Assembly: GCF_900108315.1 (NCBI RefSeq)
Contig: NZ_FNVB01000004.1
Location: 1 to 64,000 of the forward strand
DNA length: 64,000 nucleotides
Reading direction: 5' to 3'
From: Saccharopolyspora kobensis
GTDB lineage: Bacteria; Actinomycetota; Actinomycetes; Mycobacteriales; Pseudonocardiaceae
Shown here: one piece after another, positions 9,305 to 16,800 of the stretch
How the letters are laid out: every line of letters starts with the position of its first letter
How positions within the stretch are numbered: the first letter of the stretch is position 1
Notes under the pieces: generated by a model
Told to the model about the DNA's origin: nothing
The model's input: only the letters and a program-made list of their open reading frames with translations
Databases searched by the model: none
Program-made: the position numbers and the translations under genes

Positions 9305-9820
9305 TCAGCGCGCGGGTAGCCGGAAGAGCACTTCGGGCCGGTCGTCGCGGTGGCGCTCCAGGACCCGCGCGAACCCGAGCTTCTCCGCGACCCGGATCGA
9401 CGGGGTGTTGCCGACGTCGGTCACGATCACCACCGGCCGGTCGGGCCGGTGGCGCTGCGCCCAGCTCAGCGCGGCCCGGGCCATCTCGGGCGCGTAGCCG
9501 CGGCCCCACGCGCTCGGCCAGAGGCGGTAGGCGAGGTTCAGCACCGGTTCGCCCTCTTCCACCGAGTGCCGCACCCCGCCGAAGCCGATCACCTCGGCGG
9601 TCCCGGCGAGCCGGATCGTCCAGTAGCCGATGCCGTCGACGGCCCAGTTCCGCCGGAAGTTGACGAACAGCTCGCGCGCCTGGTCCGCGGTTCGCCGCGA
9701 CCAGCCGTCGTGCGGATAGGCCTCCGGAGCGGAGTGCACCGCGATGAACGCGTCGGCGTCGGCGGGCTCGAGGCGGCTCAGCACCAGCCGTTCGGTGCGG
9801 ATCTCATCTGGTTCGTCCAC
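9305..9820 (-). CDS. GNAT-family N-acetyltransferase (copy 1 of a tandem pair)
   Basis: A 171-residue RimJ/RimL-like acetyltransferase that transfers acetyl from acetyl-CoA to an amine; the acceptor is unknown. The start reads EIRTERLVLSRLEPADADAF, and the acetyl-CoA loop is WGRGYAPEMA near residue 105. The GTG at 9820 is preceded by TACCGT (9828-9833) with 7 bases between, so the transcript is probably leaderless. A longer reading frame begins MGTFLS inside repeat copy 5, which is an artefact of the repeat. The neighbour at 9900-10415 is a paralogue of the same length. Confidence 0.82.
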   Translation of the reverse strand: MDEPDEIRTERLVLSRLEPADADAFIAVHSAPEAYPHDGWSRRTADQARELFVNFRRNWAVDGIGYWTIRLAGTAEVIGFGGVRHSVEEGEPVLNLAYRLWPSAWGRGYAPEMARAALSWAQRHRPDRPVVIVTDVGNTPSIRVAEKLGFARVLERHRDDRPEVLFRLPAR

Positions 9821-9874
9821 GCCGCGCACGGTAGTCCGCCGCCCCGTCACCGAGCAGCAGGTTTTCGCGGCGGG

Positions 9875-9899
9875 TGACAGGAAGGTTCCCATGCTCGCA
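9875..9899 (+). repeat. Family A repeat, copy 5
   Basis: A consensus copy between the two GNAT paralogues, abutting the stop codon of the upstream paralogue at 9900. Confidence 0.9.
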
Positions 9900-10415
9900 T
9901 CAGCGCGCCGCCAGCCGGAACACCACTTCGGGGCGGCCGTCGCGCCGGCGCTCCAGGTGCCGGGTGAAGCCGAGCTTCTCGGCGAGACGCACTGAAGCCG
10001 TGTTGGCCGGGTCGGTGACGATCCGCACGGCGCGGTCGGGGCGGTGGCGGCGCGCCCAGCCGAGCGCGGCTTCGGCCATCTCCGTCGCGTAGCCCTGGCC
10101 CCAGGCGGTCGGGAAGAACCGGTAGTAGACGTTGAGCTCCGGGCCGTCGTCCTCGTCGCGGTGCTGCACCCCGCCGAAGCCGATCACCTCGGCGGTTCCG
10201 GCGAGCCGGATCGTCCAGTAGCCGATGCCGTCGGCGGCCCACTTCTCGCGGAACCAGTCGAGCTGTTCGAGAGCCTGCTCCGGGGTGCGCCGGAGCCAGC
10301 CGTCGTGGGGGTAGGCCTCGGGAGTGCTGTGCAGGGCGATGAAGGCGTCGGCGTCGGTGGGCTGGGGACGGCTCAGCACGAGCCGTTCGGTGCGGATTTC
10401 ATCAGGCTCGACCAC
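9900..10415 (-). CDS. GNAT-family N-acetyltransferase (copy 2 of a tandem pair)
   Basis: A 171-residue paralogue of the gene at 9305-9820, with the same opening EIRTERLVLSR, the same EVIGFGGV strand and the acetyl-CoA loop WGQGYATEMA. The GTG at 10415 follows TACTGT (10423-10428) by 7 bases. Many substitutions in the middle and C-terminal parts show that the two copies have begun to diverge, perhaps in acceptor preference. The substrate is unknown. Confidence 0.82.
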   Translation of the reverse strand: MVEPDEIRTERLVLSRPQPTDADAFIALHSTPEAYPHDGWLRRTPEQALEQLDWFREKWAADGIGYWTIRLAGTAEVIGFGGVQHRDEDDGPELNVYYRFFPTAWGQGYATEMAEAALGWARRHRPDRAVRIVTDPANTASVRLAEKLGFTRHLERRRDGRPEVVFRLAAR

Positions 10416-10469
10416 AGGGCGAACAGTAGTCCGCCACCCCGCCGCTGAGCAGCAGGTTTTCGGGGCGGG

Positions 10470-10494
10470 TGACAGGAAAGTTCCCATGCTCGCA
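10470..10494 (+). repeat. Family A repeat, copy 6 (GGAAAG variant)
   Basis: A copy with AAAG instead of AAGG in the core, upstream of the second GNAT gene at the same offset as copy 5 has from the first. Confidence 0.9.
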
Positions 10495-10590
10495 TCCCGT
10501 CGGCATGGGGAGTGGAGCTACTGGATCACGCCGACTTGTGGTGGATGAACACATAGGCCGTCGGTGCGCCGCGCCTTAACGTCCTACGGC

Positions 10591-11343
10591 ATGAGTGACA
10601 ACGGGCACGCCGGGCGGGTGGCCATGGTGACCGGCGCGGGCAGCGGGATCGGGCGGGCGTGCGCTCGGGCGCTCGCCGCCGCCGGGGCGGAGGTGCACGT
10701 CGTCGATCTCGACCGGGTGGCCGCCGAGCAGGTCGCCGCCGAGATCGGCGGCCGGGCGCACGCGGCAGACCTCGCCGATCCCGGCGCGGTCGACGCGCTG
10801 CCCGCCGAGGTCGACGTCCTGGTCAACAACGCCGGTTTCCAGCACGTCGCCGCGCTCCCGGAGTTCCCGCTGGACACCTTCACCCGCATGCAGCAGGTGA
10901 TGGTGACCGCCCCGTTCCAGCTCGTGCGCAACGCGCTGCCGCACATGTACGCCCGGGGCTGGGGGCGCATCGTGCACGTCTCCAGCGTGCACGGGTTGCG
11001 CGCCAGCCCGTTCAAGGCCGGCTACGTGACCGCCAAGCACGCCCTCGAAGGTCTGTCCAAAGTGGTCGCGCTGGAGGGTGCGGCGCACGGGGTGACGAGC
11101 AACTGCGTCAACCCGGGGTACGTCGACACGCCGCTGGTTCGCGCGCAGATCGCCGATCAGGCGGCCGCGCACGGGATCGACGAGTCCGAAGTGGTCGAAG
11201 ACGTGCTGCTGCGGCGGGCCGCGATCAAGGAGCTCATCGACCCCGAGCAGGTCGCCGAGCTCGTGCGCTGGTTGTGCGGCGATCACGCGGCGCACATCAC
11301 CGGGGTGTCGCTTCCGATGGACGGCGGCTGGACCGCGACCTGA
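10591..11343 (+). CDS. bdhA: 3-hydroxybutyrate dehydrogenase (SDR family)
   Basis: A 250-residue short-chain dehydrogenase that probably interconverts 3-hydroxybutyrate and acetoacetate with NAD. The cofactor motif TGAGSGIG, the strand VNNAGFQHVAALPEFP (typical of this enzyme), the catalytic Tyr-x-x-x-Lys in GYVTAKHALEG and NPGYVDTPLV are present. The long helix with IADQAAAHGI also matches 3-hydroxybutyrate dehydrogenases rather than generic SDR reductases. The gene is followed by an MHS transporter and a PucR-type regulator, a combination that suggests uptake and use of 3-hydroxybutyrate or a similar short acid. Confidence 0.82.
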   Translation: MSDNGHAGRVAMVTGAGSGIGRACARALAAAGAEVHVVDLDRVAAEQVAAEIGGRAHAADLADPGAVDALPAEVDVLVNNAGFQHVAALPEFPLDTFTRMQQVMVTAPFQLVRNALPHMYARGWGRIVHVSSVHGLRASPFKAGYVTAKHALEGLSKVVALEGAAHGVTSNCVNPGYVDTPLVRAQIADQAAAHGIDESEVVEDVLLRRAAIKELIDPEQVAELVRWLCGDHAAHITGVSLPMDGGWTAT

Positions 11344-11420
11344 GAACCCGTTCCGCGTCGACGGTGACCTCAGACGTCGCCGTGCGCAACGCCCCCTGCA
11401 CGGCAGTCGGGCCGACGCCC

Positions 11421-11490
11421 GAGAACCCGCGGCGTGCGAGTGCCGAGGGCGGGCAAACCCCTCCGGCGCTTCAAAGACGAAGACCAAGAC
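11421..11490 (+). repeat. Family B repeat, copy 1
   Basis: The segment opens GAGAACCCGCGGCG and continues to CTTCAAAGACGAAGACC. It aligns along its whole length with 33327-33397 and partly with 30753-30796. It fills the space between bdhA and the MHS transporter gene. Confidence 0.75.
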
Positions 11491-11523
11491 CAGAACCGGC
11501 AGTGACACGAAGGAGTGTTCGCC

Positions 11524-12861
11524 TTGGCCAGCAACAGAACCGGCAACGCGCGGGGCGGCTCGATCGCGCGGGTCGTCGGTGCCAGCCTGATCGGCACCAC
11601 CGTGGAGTGGTACGACTTCTTCCTCTACGGCTCGGCCGCCGCGCTGGTGTTCAACCAGCTGTTCTTCCCGGAGGCCGATCCGCTCACCGGCACGCTGCTG
11701 GCCTTCACCACGTATGCGATCGGGTTCCTGGCCCGGCCGCTGGGCGGGTTGGTGTTCGGCCACTTCGGCGACCGGGTGGGCCGCAAGAAGCTGCTGGTGG
11801 TGAGCCTGCTGATGATGGGCGGCGCCACCTGCGCGATGGGACTGCTGCCGACCTACGCCGCGGTGGGCGCGCTCGCGCCGATCCTGCTCACGCTGCTGCG
11901 CCTGGTGCAGGGGTTCGCGCTCGGCGGCGAGTGGGGCGGTGCGGTGCTGATCGTCTCCGAGCACGGTGACGACCGCCGCCGCGGGTTGTGGGCGTCGTGG
12001 CCGCAGTGCGGGGCGCCGGGCGGGAACCTGCTGGCCACCGCGGTGCTCGCGGTGCTGGCCGCGACCCAGACCGACGAGCAGTTCCTGGCCTGGGGCTGGC
12101 GGGTTCCGTTCCTGCTGTCCGGCGTGCTGGTGGTGATCGGGCTGTGGATCCGGATCGCGGTCAGCGAATCGCCGGTGTTCCTCGACGCCCAGCGCAAGGC
12201 CGAGCGGCGCAGCGAGCACGTGCCGGTGGTGGCGGTGTTCCGGGACCACTGGCGGCAGGTGCTGATCACCATCGGCTCGCGGATGGCCGAGAACGTCTCC
12301 TACTACGTGTTGACCGCGTTCATCCTGGTCTACGTGACCGGCCCGCTGGAGCTGCCGAAGTCGGTGGGGCTCAACGCGGTGCTGATCGGCTCCGCGCTGC
12401 ACTTCGTGACCATCCCGCTGTGGGGCGCGCTGTCGGACCGGGTGGGCCGCAAACCGGTGTACCTGTTCGGCGCGGTGGCGATGGCGGTGTGGGGATTCGC
12501 GTTCTTCGCGCTGCTGGACACCCGGTCGCCGTGGGTCATCGTGCTGGCCACCAGCGTCGGCCTGCTGCTGCACGGCGCGATGTACGGGCCGCAGGCGGCA
12601 TTCTTCGCCGAGCAGTTCGCCACCCGGGTCCGCTACACCGGGCTGTCCGTCGGCGGGCAGCTGTCGTCGATCGCGGCGGGTGCGCTGGCGCCGATCATCG
12701 CGGTGGCGCTGCTGCAGAGCTTCGGCAGCACCGTGGCGGTTTCGGTCTACGTGCTGGCGATGTGCGCGCTGACGGTGGCGGCGGTGCTGGTCGCGCGGGA
12801 AACCGCCGGGAGTTCGCTGCACGATGACGCCACCGAGGAGCAGGCCGCGGTGCCAAGATGA
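11524..12861 (+). CDS. MFS transporter, metabolite:H+ symporter (MHS) type
   Basis: A 445-residue twelve-helix proton symporter. The signature region TTVEWYDFFLYGSAAALVF in helix 1, GHFGDRVGRKK in the loop between helices 2 and 3, and a second DRVGRKPVY after helix 8 mark the MHS subfamily, which imports small carboxylates and compatible solutes. I chose TTG at 11524 because AAGGAG (11510-11515) is 8 bases upstream; the GTG at 11515 would overlap that site. Lying between bdhA and a PucR regulator, it probably imports the bdhA substrate, but this is inference. Confidence 0.85.
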   Translation: MASNRTGNARGGSIARVVGASLIGTTVEWYDFFLYGSAAALVFNQLFFPEADPLTGTLLAFTTYAIGFLARPLGGLVFGHFGDRVGRKKLLVVSLLMMGGATCAMGLLPTYAAVGALAPILLTLLRLVQGFALGGEWGGAVLIVSEHGDDRRRGLWASWPQCGAPGGNLLATAVLAVLAATQTDEQFLAWGWRVPFLLSGVLVVIGLWIRIAVSESPVFLDAQRKAERRSEHVPVVAVFRDHWRQVLITIGSRMAENVSYYVLTAFILVYVTGPLELPKSVGLNAVLIGSALHFVTIPLWGALSDRVGRKPVYLFGAVAMAVWGFAFFALLDTRSPWVIVLATSVGLLLHGAMYGPQAAFFAEQFATRVRYTGLSVGGQLSSIAAGALAPIIAVALLQSFGSTVAVSVYVLAMCALTVAAVLVARETAGSSLHDDATEEQAAVPR

Positions 12862-12865
12862 GCGG

Positions 12866-14647
12866 GTGAGCGACGACGTGGTCCAGCTGCTCGAACTGCT
12901 CGCCGGCGGCGCGAGCGGCGAGCAGCTGGCGCACGTCGCCGTCGAGAACCCCCGGCTGGCCCGGGCGAGCGCGCTGGCGCTGCGGATCCACAGCACGCTC
13001 TCCGCGCACCGACGCCGGGAAACCGAGCTCAGCGCGCTGTTCGACACCGCCAGCGACCTGGCCCGGCTGCGCGACACCGATGCGGTGCTGCGCTCGATCG
13101 TGCGCCGGGGCCGCACCTTGCTCGGCGTGGACGTCTCGTACCTGAGCCTCAACGACGAGGCGGCGGGGCGCACCTACATGCGGGTCACCGACGGTTCGGT
13201 GTCGGCGCTGTTCCAGAAGGTCACGCTGGGCATGGGGGAGGGCTTGGGCGGGCTGGTGGCGCAGACCGCCCAGCCGTACGCGACCCGCGACTACTTCGGC
13301 GACGAGCGGTTCCGGCACACGCTGCCGATCGATTCGGCGGTCCGCGATGAAGGGCTGACCGCGATCCTGGGCGTGCCGCTGGCCCTCGGCGACCAGGTCA
13401 TCGGCGTCCTCTACGCCTCGGACCGCACCCGCCGCGAGTTCACCCCGGAGGAGATCGCACTGCTGTCGTCGCTGGCCGACCACGCCGCGATCGCGCTGGA
13501 CAACGCCGCACTGCTGGAGGAGATCAGCGAGCAGAGCGCCGCCCTGCACCGCGCGGAGAAAGCCCACGACCGGCTCATGGACCTGGTGCTCCGGGGCGCT
13601 GCGGTGCCGGAAGTGGCGGCCGCGGTGGCCGACGTCCTGCACGGCGAGATCGGGCTGTTCGACGCCGACGGCGTGGAGTTGACCAACGCCGACCCGGTGC
13701 CACCGGTGCCGTCGGCGGCGGCCGTCGCGGCCTCGCGCGCCAGCGGACGCGCCATGTCCACAGCGGACGGTTGGGTCTGCGCGGTGCAGGCCGGGCCGGA
13801 ACTGCTCGGCAGCATGGTGCTTTCCGGGCGCGGCGACCTGGTGGACGCCGACCGCAGGCTCTTCGAGCGCGCCGCGGTCGTCACCGCGCTGCTGCTGATG
13901 CTGCGCCGGTCGGTGGCCAAGGCCGAGGACGAAGTGCGCGGTGAGCTGCTGACCGACCTGCTCACCGCACCCGAGCGCAATCCCGGGGCGCTGCTGGCGC
14001 GGGCCGAGCGGCTCGGCCTGGACCTGGCCCAACCGCACGCCGTGCTCATCGCCCACGCCGAGCGCGTGCCGCGCACCCGGCTGGCGGTGGCCGCCGGCCG
14101 CTGCGCGGCGCTCGCCGGGATCCACGCCGAGGAGGTCGTGCTGCTGGTCCCGGCCACCGACCCGGGCCCGCTGGCCGCCCGCACCGCCGAGGCCCTGCGG
14201 TCCGCAGTGGACGGTCCGGTCACGGTGGGCGCTTCCGGCCCGGCGCACGGCCCGCGGGAGATCGCGGCGGCGCACGCCGAAGCAGCCCGCTGCCTGCGGG
14301 CGCTGCTCGCGCTCGGGCGGATCGGCGAGGGCGCGTCGATGGACGGCCTGGGATTCCTCGGTGTGCTGCTCGGCGAGCAGACCGACCTGCCCGGGTTCGT
14401 GCGGCGGACGATCGGGCCGGTGCTCGACTACGACGCCCGCCGGGGCACCGAGCTGCTCGCGACGCTGCAGGCCTACTTCGCCGCCGGTGGGAACCTCACC
14501 CGCGCCAAGGACGTGCTGCACGTGCACGTCAACACCGTCGTGCAGCGGCTCGATCGCATCGGCTCGCTGCTCGGCGCGGACTGGCAGGCACCGGACCGCG
14601 CGCTGGAGATCCACCTCGCGCTGCGCCTGCACGTCCTGCAGGGCTAG
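12866..14647 (+). CDS. GAF-PucR/CdaR-type transcriptional regulator
   Basis: A 593-residue regulator. Residues of about 50-210 form a GAF sensor domain, a middle linker region follows, and the C-terminal end carries the PucR helix-turn-helix (AAGGNLTRAKDVLHVHVNTV). The GTG at 12866 lies 6 bases after CAAGAT (12854-12859), so it may be leaderless, and it begins only 4 bases after the transporter stop. It probably senses a substrate or product of the adjacent bdhA/transporter pair. Its TAG stop shares a CTAG palindrome with the stop of the convergent gene at 14644. Confidence 0.82.
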   Translation: MSDDVVQLLELLAGGASGEQLAHVAVENPRLARASALALRIHSTLSAHRRRETELSALFDTASDLARLRDTDAVLRSIVRRGRTLLGVDVSYLSLNDEAAGRTYMRVTDGSVSALFQKVTLGMGEGLGGLVAQTAQPYATRDYFGDERFRHTLPIDSAVRDEGLTAILGVPLALGDQVIGVLYASDRTRREFTPEEIALLSSLADHAAIALDNAALLEEISEQSAALHRAEKAHDRLMDLVLRGAAVPEVAAAVADVLHGEIGLFDADGVELTNADPVPPVPSAAAVAASRASGRAMSTADGWVCAVQAGPELLGSMVLSGRGDLVDADRRLFERAAVVTALLLMLRRSVAKAEDEVRGELLTDLLTAPERNPGALLARAERLGLDLAQPHAVLIAHAERVPRTRLAVAAGRCAALAGIHAEEVVLLVPATDPGPLAARTAEALRSAVDGPVTVGASGPAHGPREIAAAHAEAARCLRALLALGRIGEGASMDGLGFLGVLLGEQTDLPGFVRRTIGPVLDYDARRGTELLATLQAYFAAGGNLTRAKDVLHVHVNTVVQRLDRIGSLLGADWQAPDRALEIHLALRLHVLQG

Positions 14648-14958
14648 TGGCCGAACCGGGGGAGCCCGGCGTCGACGACGGCCCGGCGGAACCGGCCGTC
14701 CCAGGCCTGCCAGACCTCAGCGCTCAGCACGCCACCGACCTGGAGCCCTGATGGCTCGACCGAAGCCCACAGGTGCTGGTCGGCGTCGTCGTCAGGTGCG
14801 AACCACCTCGCGAGATCGGGCGACCCGGGCTGCCAGCCCGGCAGATCGCGGTAGATCCGGCCCAGCGCCGCCCAGTCCGCATCGGTGAAGTCCGCCCAGG
14901 ACAGGCAGTAGACCCGTGCCACGGGCTCGGCGTCGGCGGTGTCGTAGAACCACTCCAC
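14644..14958 (-). CDS. Hypothetical protein, convergent with the PucR gene
   Basis: About 104 residues, acidic and rich in Trp and Asp, with no family I can name. The GTG at 14958 is the first reasonable start after the stop of the upstream gene (14967), so the two form a tight unit; a Shine-Dalgarno is not obvious. The stop codon overlaps the PucR stop on the other strand. Third-position GC is high throughout, which supports real coding. Confidence 0.5.
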   Translation of the reverse strand: MEWFYDTADAEPVARVYCLSWADFTDADWAALGRIYRDLPGWQPGSPDLARWFAPDDDADQHLWASVEPSGLQVGGVLSAEVWQAWDGRFRRAVVDAGLPRFGH

Positions 14959-14966
14959 CGCAGCGG

Positions 14967-15299
14967 TCAGCTGAGCGCGTAGACCCAGGCGGTGCGCCCG
15001 GAGCGCAGCGGCACCTCGACCCGGCGGTAGGCGTCGACCTCGTAGTCGTCGGCCGCGGCCAGCTGCTCGTCGGTCAGCGTGAAGACCGTTCCCGGCACCT
15101 CGGCGCCGGAGCTGCGATCGGGGATGAGCGCCGGGTGCACCGCCGAGCCGCTGAGCTCGACCACCCGCGGGTCCTCGATCCGCACCTCTCCCAGGCGGTG
15201 CCCGGTCACGGCGTCGGACTCGCCGGGCACCTCGCCCCCGAACACCGATCGCTGGACCTCGGGCTGGCGGAGCGTGCCGTAGGAGAAGAGCAAGTGCAT
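14967..15299 (-). CDS. Gamma-glutamylcyclotransferase-like (AIG2/GGCT fold) protein
   Basis: A 110-residue single-domain protein that starts HLLFSYGTLR, the typical substrate-loop opening of the gamma-glutamylcyclotransferase fold, followed by a conserved GTVFTL strand and DDYEVDAYRRVEV with the acidic residues expected near the active site. Members release 5-oxoproline from gamma-glutamyl amines or act on related metabolites. The ATG at 15299 has no clear Shine-Dalgarno. It is followed 8 bases later by an uncharacterised gene on the same strand. Confidence 0.75.
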   Translation of the reverse strand: MHLLFSYGTLRQPEVQRSVFGGEVPGESDAVTGHRLGEVRIEDPRVVELSGSAVHPALIPDRSSGAEVPGTVFTLTDEQLAAADDYEVDAYRRVEVPLRSGRTAWVYALS

Positions 15300-15346
15300 G
15301 GCACAAGTCAACCAGCCGCGGCATTCCCGCTGGTCACGGGGGTGAG

Positions 15347-15371
15347 TGACAGGAAGGTTCCCATGCTCGCA
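15347..15371 (+). repeat. Family A repeat, copy 7
   Basis: A consensus copy located 18 bases beyond the stop codon of the minus-strand esterase gene (15390) and upstream of the cyclotransferase gene. Confidence 0.9.
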
Positions 15372-15389
15372 CCGCACCGCCCGGTGGTT

Positions 15390-16637
15390 TCAGCCGCGCA
15401 GCCAGGCGTGCATCTCGTCGAACGCGTCGCGGAAGTGCGGCGCCAGCGGGCGCAGCCCGGGGAACTCGTCGACCAGGCCATCGGTGTGGTTGCCCGCCTC
15501 GATCCGGTGGTAGCGGTGCAAGCCGCCGCGGCCGGCGGCGGCCACCATCCCGGCGTAGACGTCCGAGCTGCGGCTGATCGGCAGCAGCGAGTCCAGCGTT
15601 CCGTGCAGGGTGATCAGCGGTTTGCCGATGCGCCCGGTCAACGCGATCCGCTCGACGGCGCGGTGCACCTCGGCGGGTCGTGAGGCGTAGTCGTAGTCGG
15701 CGTCGCAGTCCGGCGTGCCGCTGCGGCAGAACGGGATTCCGGCCTGCCGGTCGCCGTCGAACCCGGGATCGAACTCCTCGCGGTAGATCCGCTGCGTCAG
15801 GTCCCAGTAGACGCGGTGGTGGTAGTCCCACAGGAACTGCGATCCCGGCGCGAAACCCGCGGCCAGGACGGCGCGTTCGTCACCGGCCGGATGGGCGCGC
15901 AGCGCGGTGGGCAGGAAGGTGAGCAGGTTGTCGCGCTGCGTCCACAGCGTGCCTTCCCAGTCGACGCCGCCGTCGTAGAGCCACGGCCGGTTCTCCAGCT
16001 GCCAGCGCACCAGGTAGCCGCCGTTGGACATCCCGGCGGCGATGGTGCGCGACACCGGGCGGCCGTAGTGGCGCCAGGCCGCGACCTTGGCGGCGGTGGT
16101 CAGTTCGGTGACGCGGTGGTTCCACTCGGCCACGGCGTCGCCCGGCCGGTCGCCGTCGGTGAAGAACTCCGCACCGGTGTTGCCCTTGTCGGTGGCGGCG
16201 AAGGCGTAGCCGGCGGCCAGCACGTGGTCGGCGATCGCCCGGTCGTTGGCGTACTGCCTGCGGTTGCCCGGTGATCCGGTGACGACCAGGCCGCCGTTCC
16301 ACCGCGCGGGCAGGCGCAGCACGAACTGCGCGTCGTGGTTCCAGCCGTGGTTGGCGTTGGTCGTCGAGGTGTCCGGGAAGTAGCCGTCGATCTGCCTGCC
16401 CGGCACCGCCGCCGGAGCGGGCAGGTCCGAGGCGGTCAAGCCCGCCCAGTCGGCCTGCACCGTGTGCCCCGAGGCGAGCGTGCCCGTCGTCGTCAGATCC
16501 GCCAGGCACGCCGATTCCTGGTGCACGGCACCGGGAACCCGCACGTCGGGGCCGCACCTGGGCGCGGCGGAAGCGGTCGGGACGAGCAACGAGCCGGCGA
16601 GCAGACCGGCGGACAGCAGCGTGATTCCCCTGCGCAC
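15390..16637 (-). CDS. Secreted alpha/beta-hydrolase (tannase/feruloyl-esterase-like)
   Basis: A 415-residue exported hydrolase. The signal peptide runs to about TASAAP near residue 25, then there is an oxyanion strand GGLVVTGSPG, a nucleophile elbow AAGMSNGGYLV, a TLHGTLDSLLP segment supplying the acid and a C-terminal EAGNHTDG histidine. Several Cys residues suggest disulfides. The family most often cleaves esters of phenolic or hydroxy acids; the substrate is unknown. The GTG at 16637 has AGGAGGTG 4 bases upstream, and a TACCGT box lies at 16667-16672. It is divergent from another secreted esterase at 16800. Confidence 0.78.
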   Translation of the reverse strand: MRRGITLLSAGLLAGSLLVPTASAAPRCGPDVRVPGAVHQESACLADLTTTGTLASGHTVQADWAGLTASDLPAPAAVPGRQIDGYFPDTSTTNANHGWNHDAQFVLRLPARWNGGLVVTGSPGNRRQYANDRAIADHVLAAGYAFAATDKGNTGAEFFTDGDRPGDAVAEWNHRVTELTTAAKVAAWRHYGRPVSRTIAAGMSNGGYLVRWQLENRPWLYDGGVDWEGTLWTQRDNLLTFLPTALRAHPAGDERAVLAAGFAPGSQFLWDYHHRVYWDLTQRIYREEFDPGFDGDRQAGIPFCRSGTPDCDADYDYASRPAEVHRAVERIALTGRIGKPLITLHGTLDSLLPISRSSDVYAGMVAAAGRGGLHRYHRIEAGNHTDGLVDEFPGLRPLAPHFRDAFDEMHAWLRG

Positions 16638-16774
16638 GGCGCACCTCCTGTGTTTCGCCCGGTCACGGTAGGGGCGCGGCGAGCGATCCGGACATGTGGA
16701 CGTGGCACACAAATCCGCCACCGGGAGTAGGGATGTCCACTGTGGAGAGGGCGTCGATCGCGGGCCTACCGTGG

Positions 16775-16800
16775 TCCGAACCACGAGGAGGTGGTTCGGA
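16775..16800 (+). promoter_or_regulatory. Perfect inverted repeat enclosing the ribosome-binding site
   Basis: TCCGAACCAC pairs with GTGGTTCGGA around a GAGGAG loop, and the last stem base is the A of the ATG at 16800. It could be an mRNA hairpin that exposes or hides the Shine-Dalgarno, or a protein-binding dyad in the 162-base divergent intergenic region. Confidence 0.5.

Larger units (their letters stand above)
9305..10494. repeat. Tandem duplication of a 595-base unit
   Basis: The units 9305-9899 and 9900-10494 each hold one 171-codon GNAT gene, the same leader DNA (GAGCAGCAGGTTTTCG) and one family A repeat at the same offset. Each unit is exactly 595 bases and the units abut. The repeat was therefore part of the duplicated segment. 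Confidence 0.85.

Noticed and set aside
10576-13173. An 865-codon open frame on the minus strand
   Set aside because: It is antisense to bdhA and the MHS transporter and contains only His/Arg/Gln-rich low-complexity sequence.
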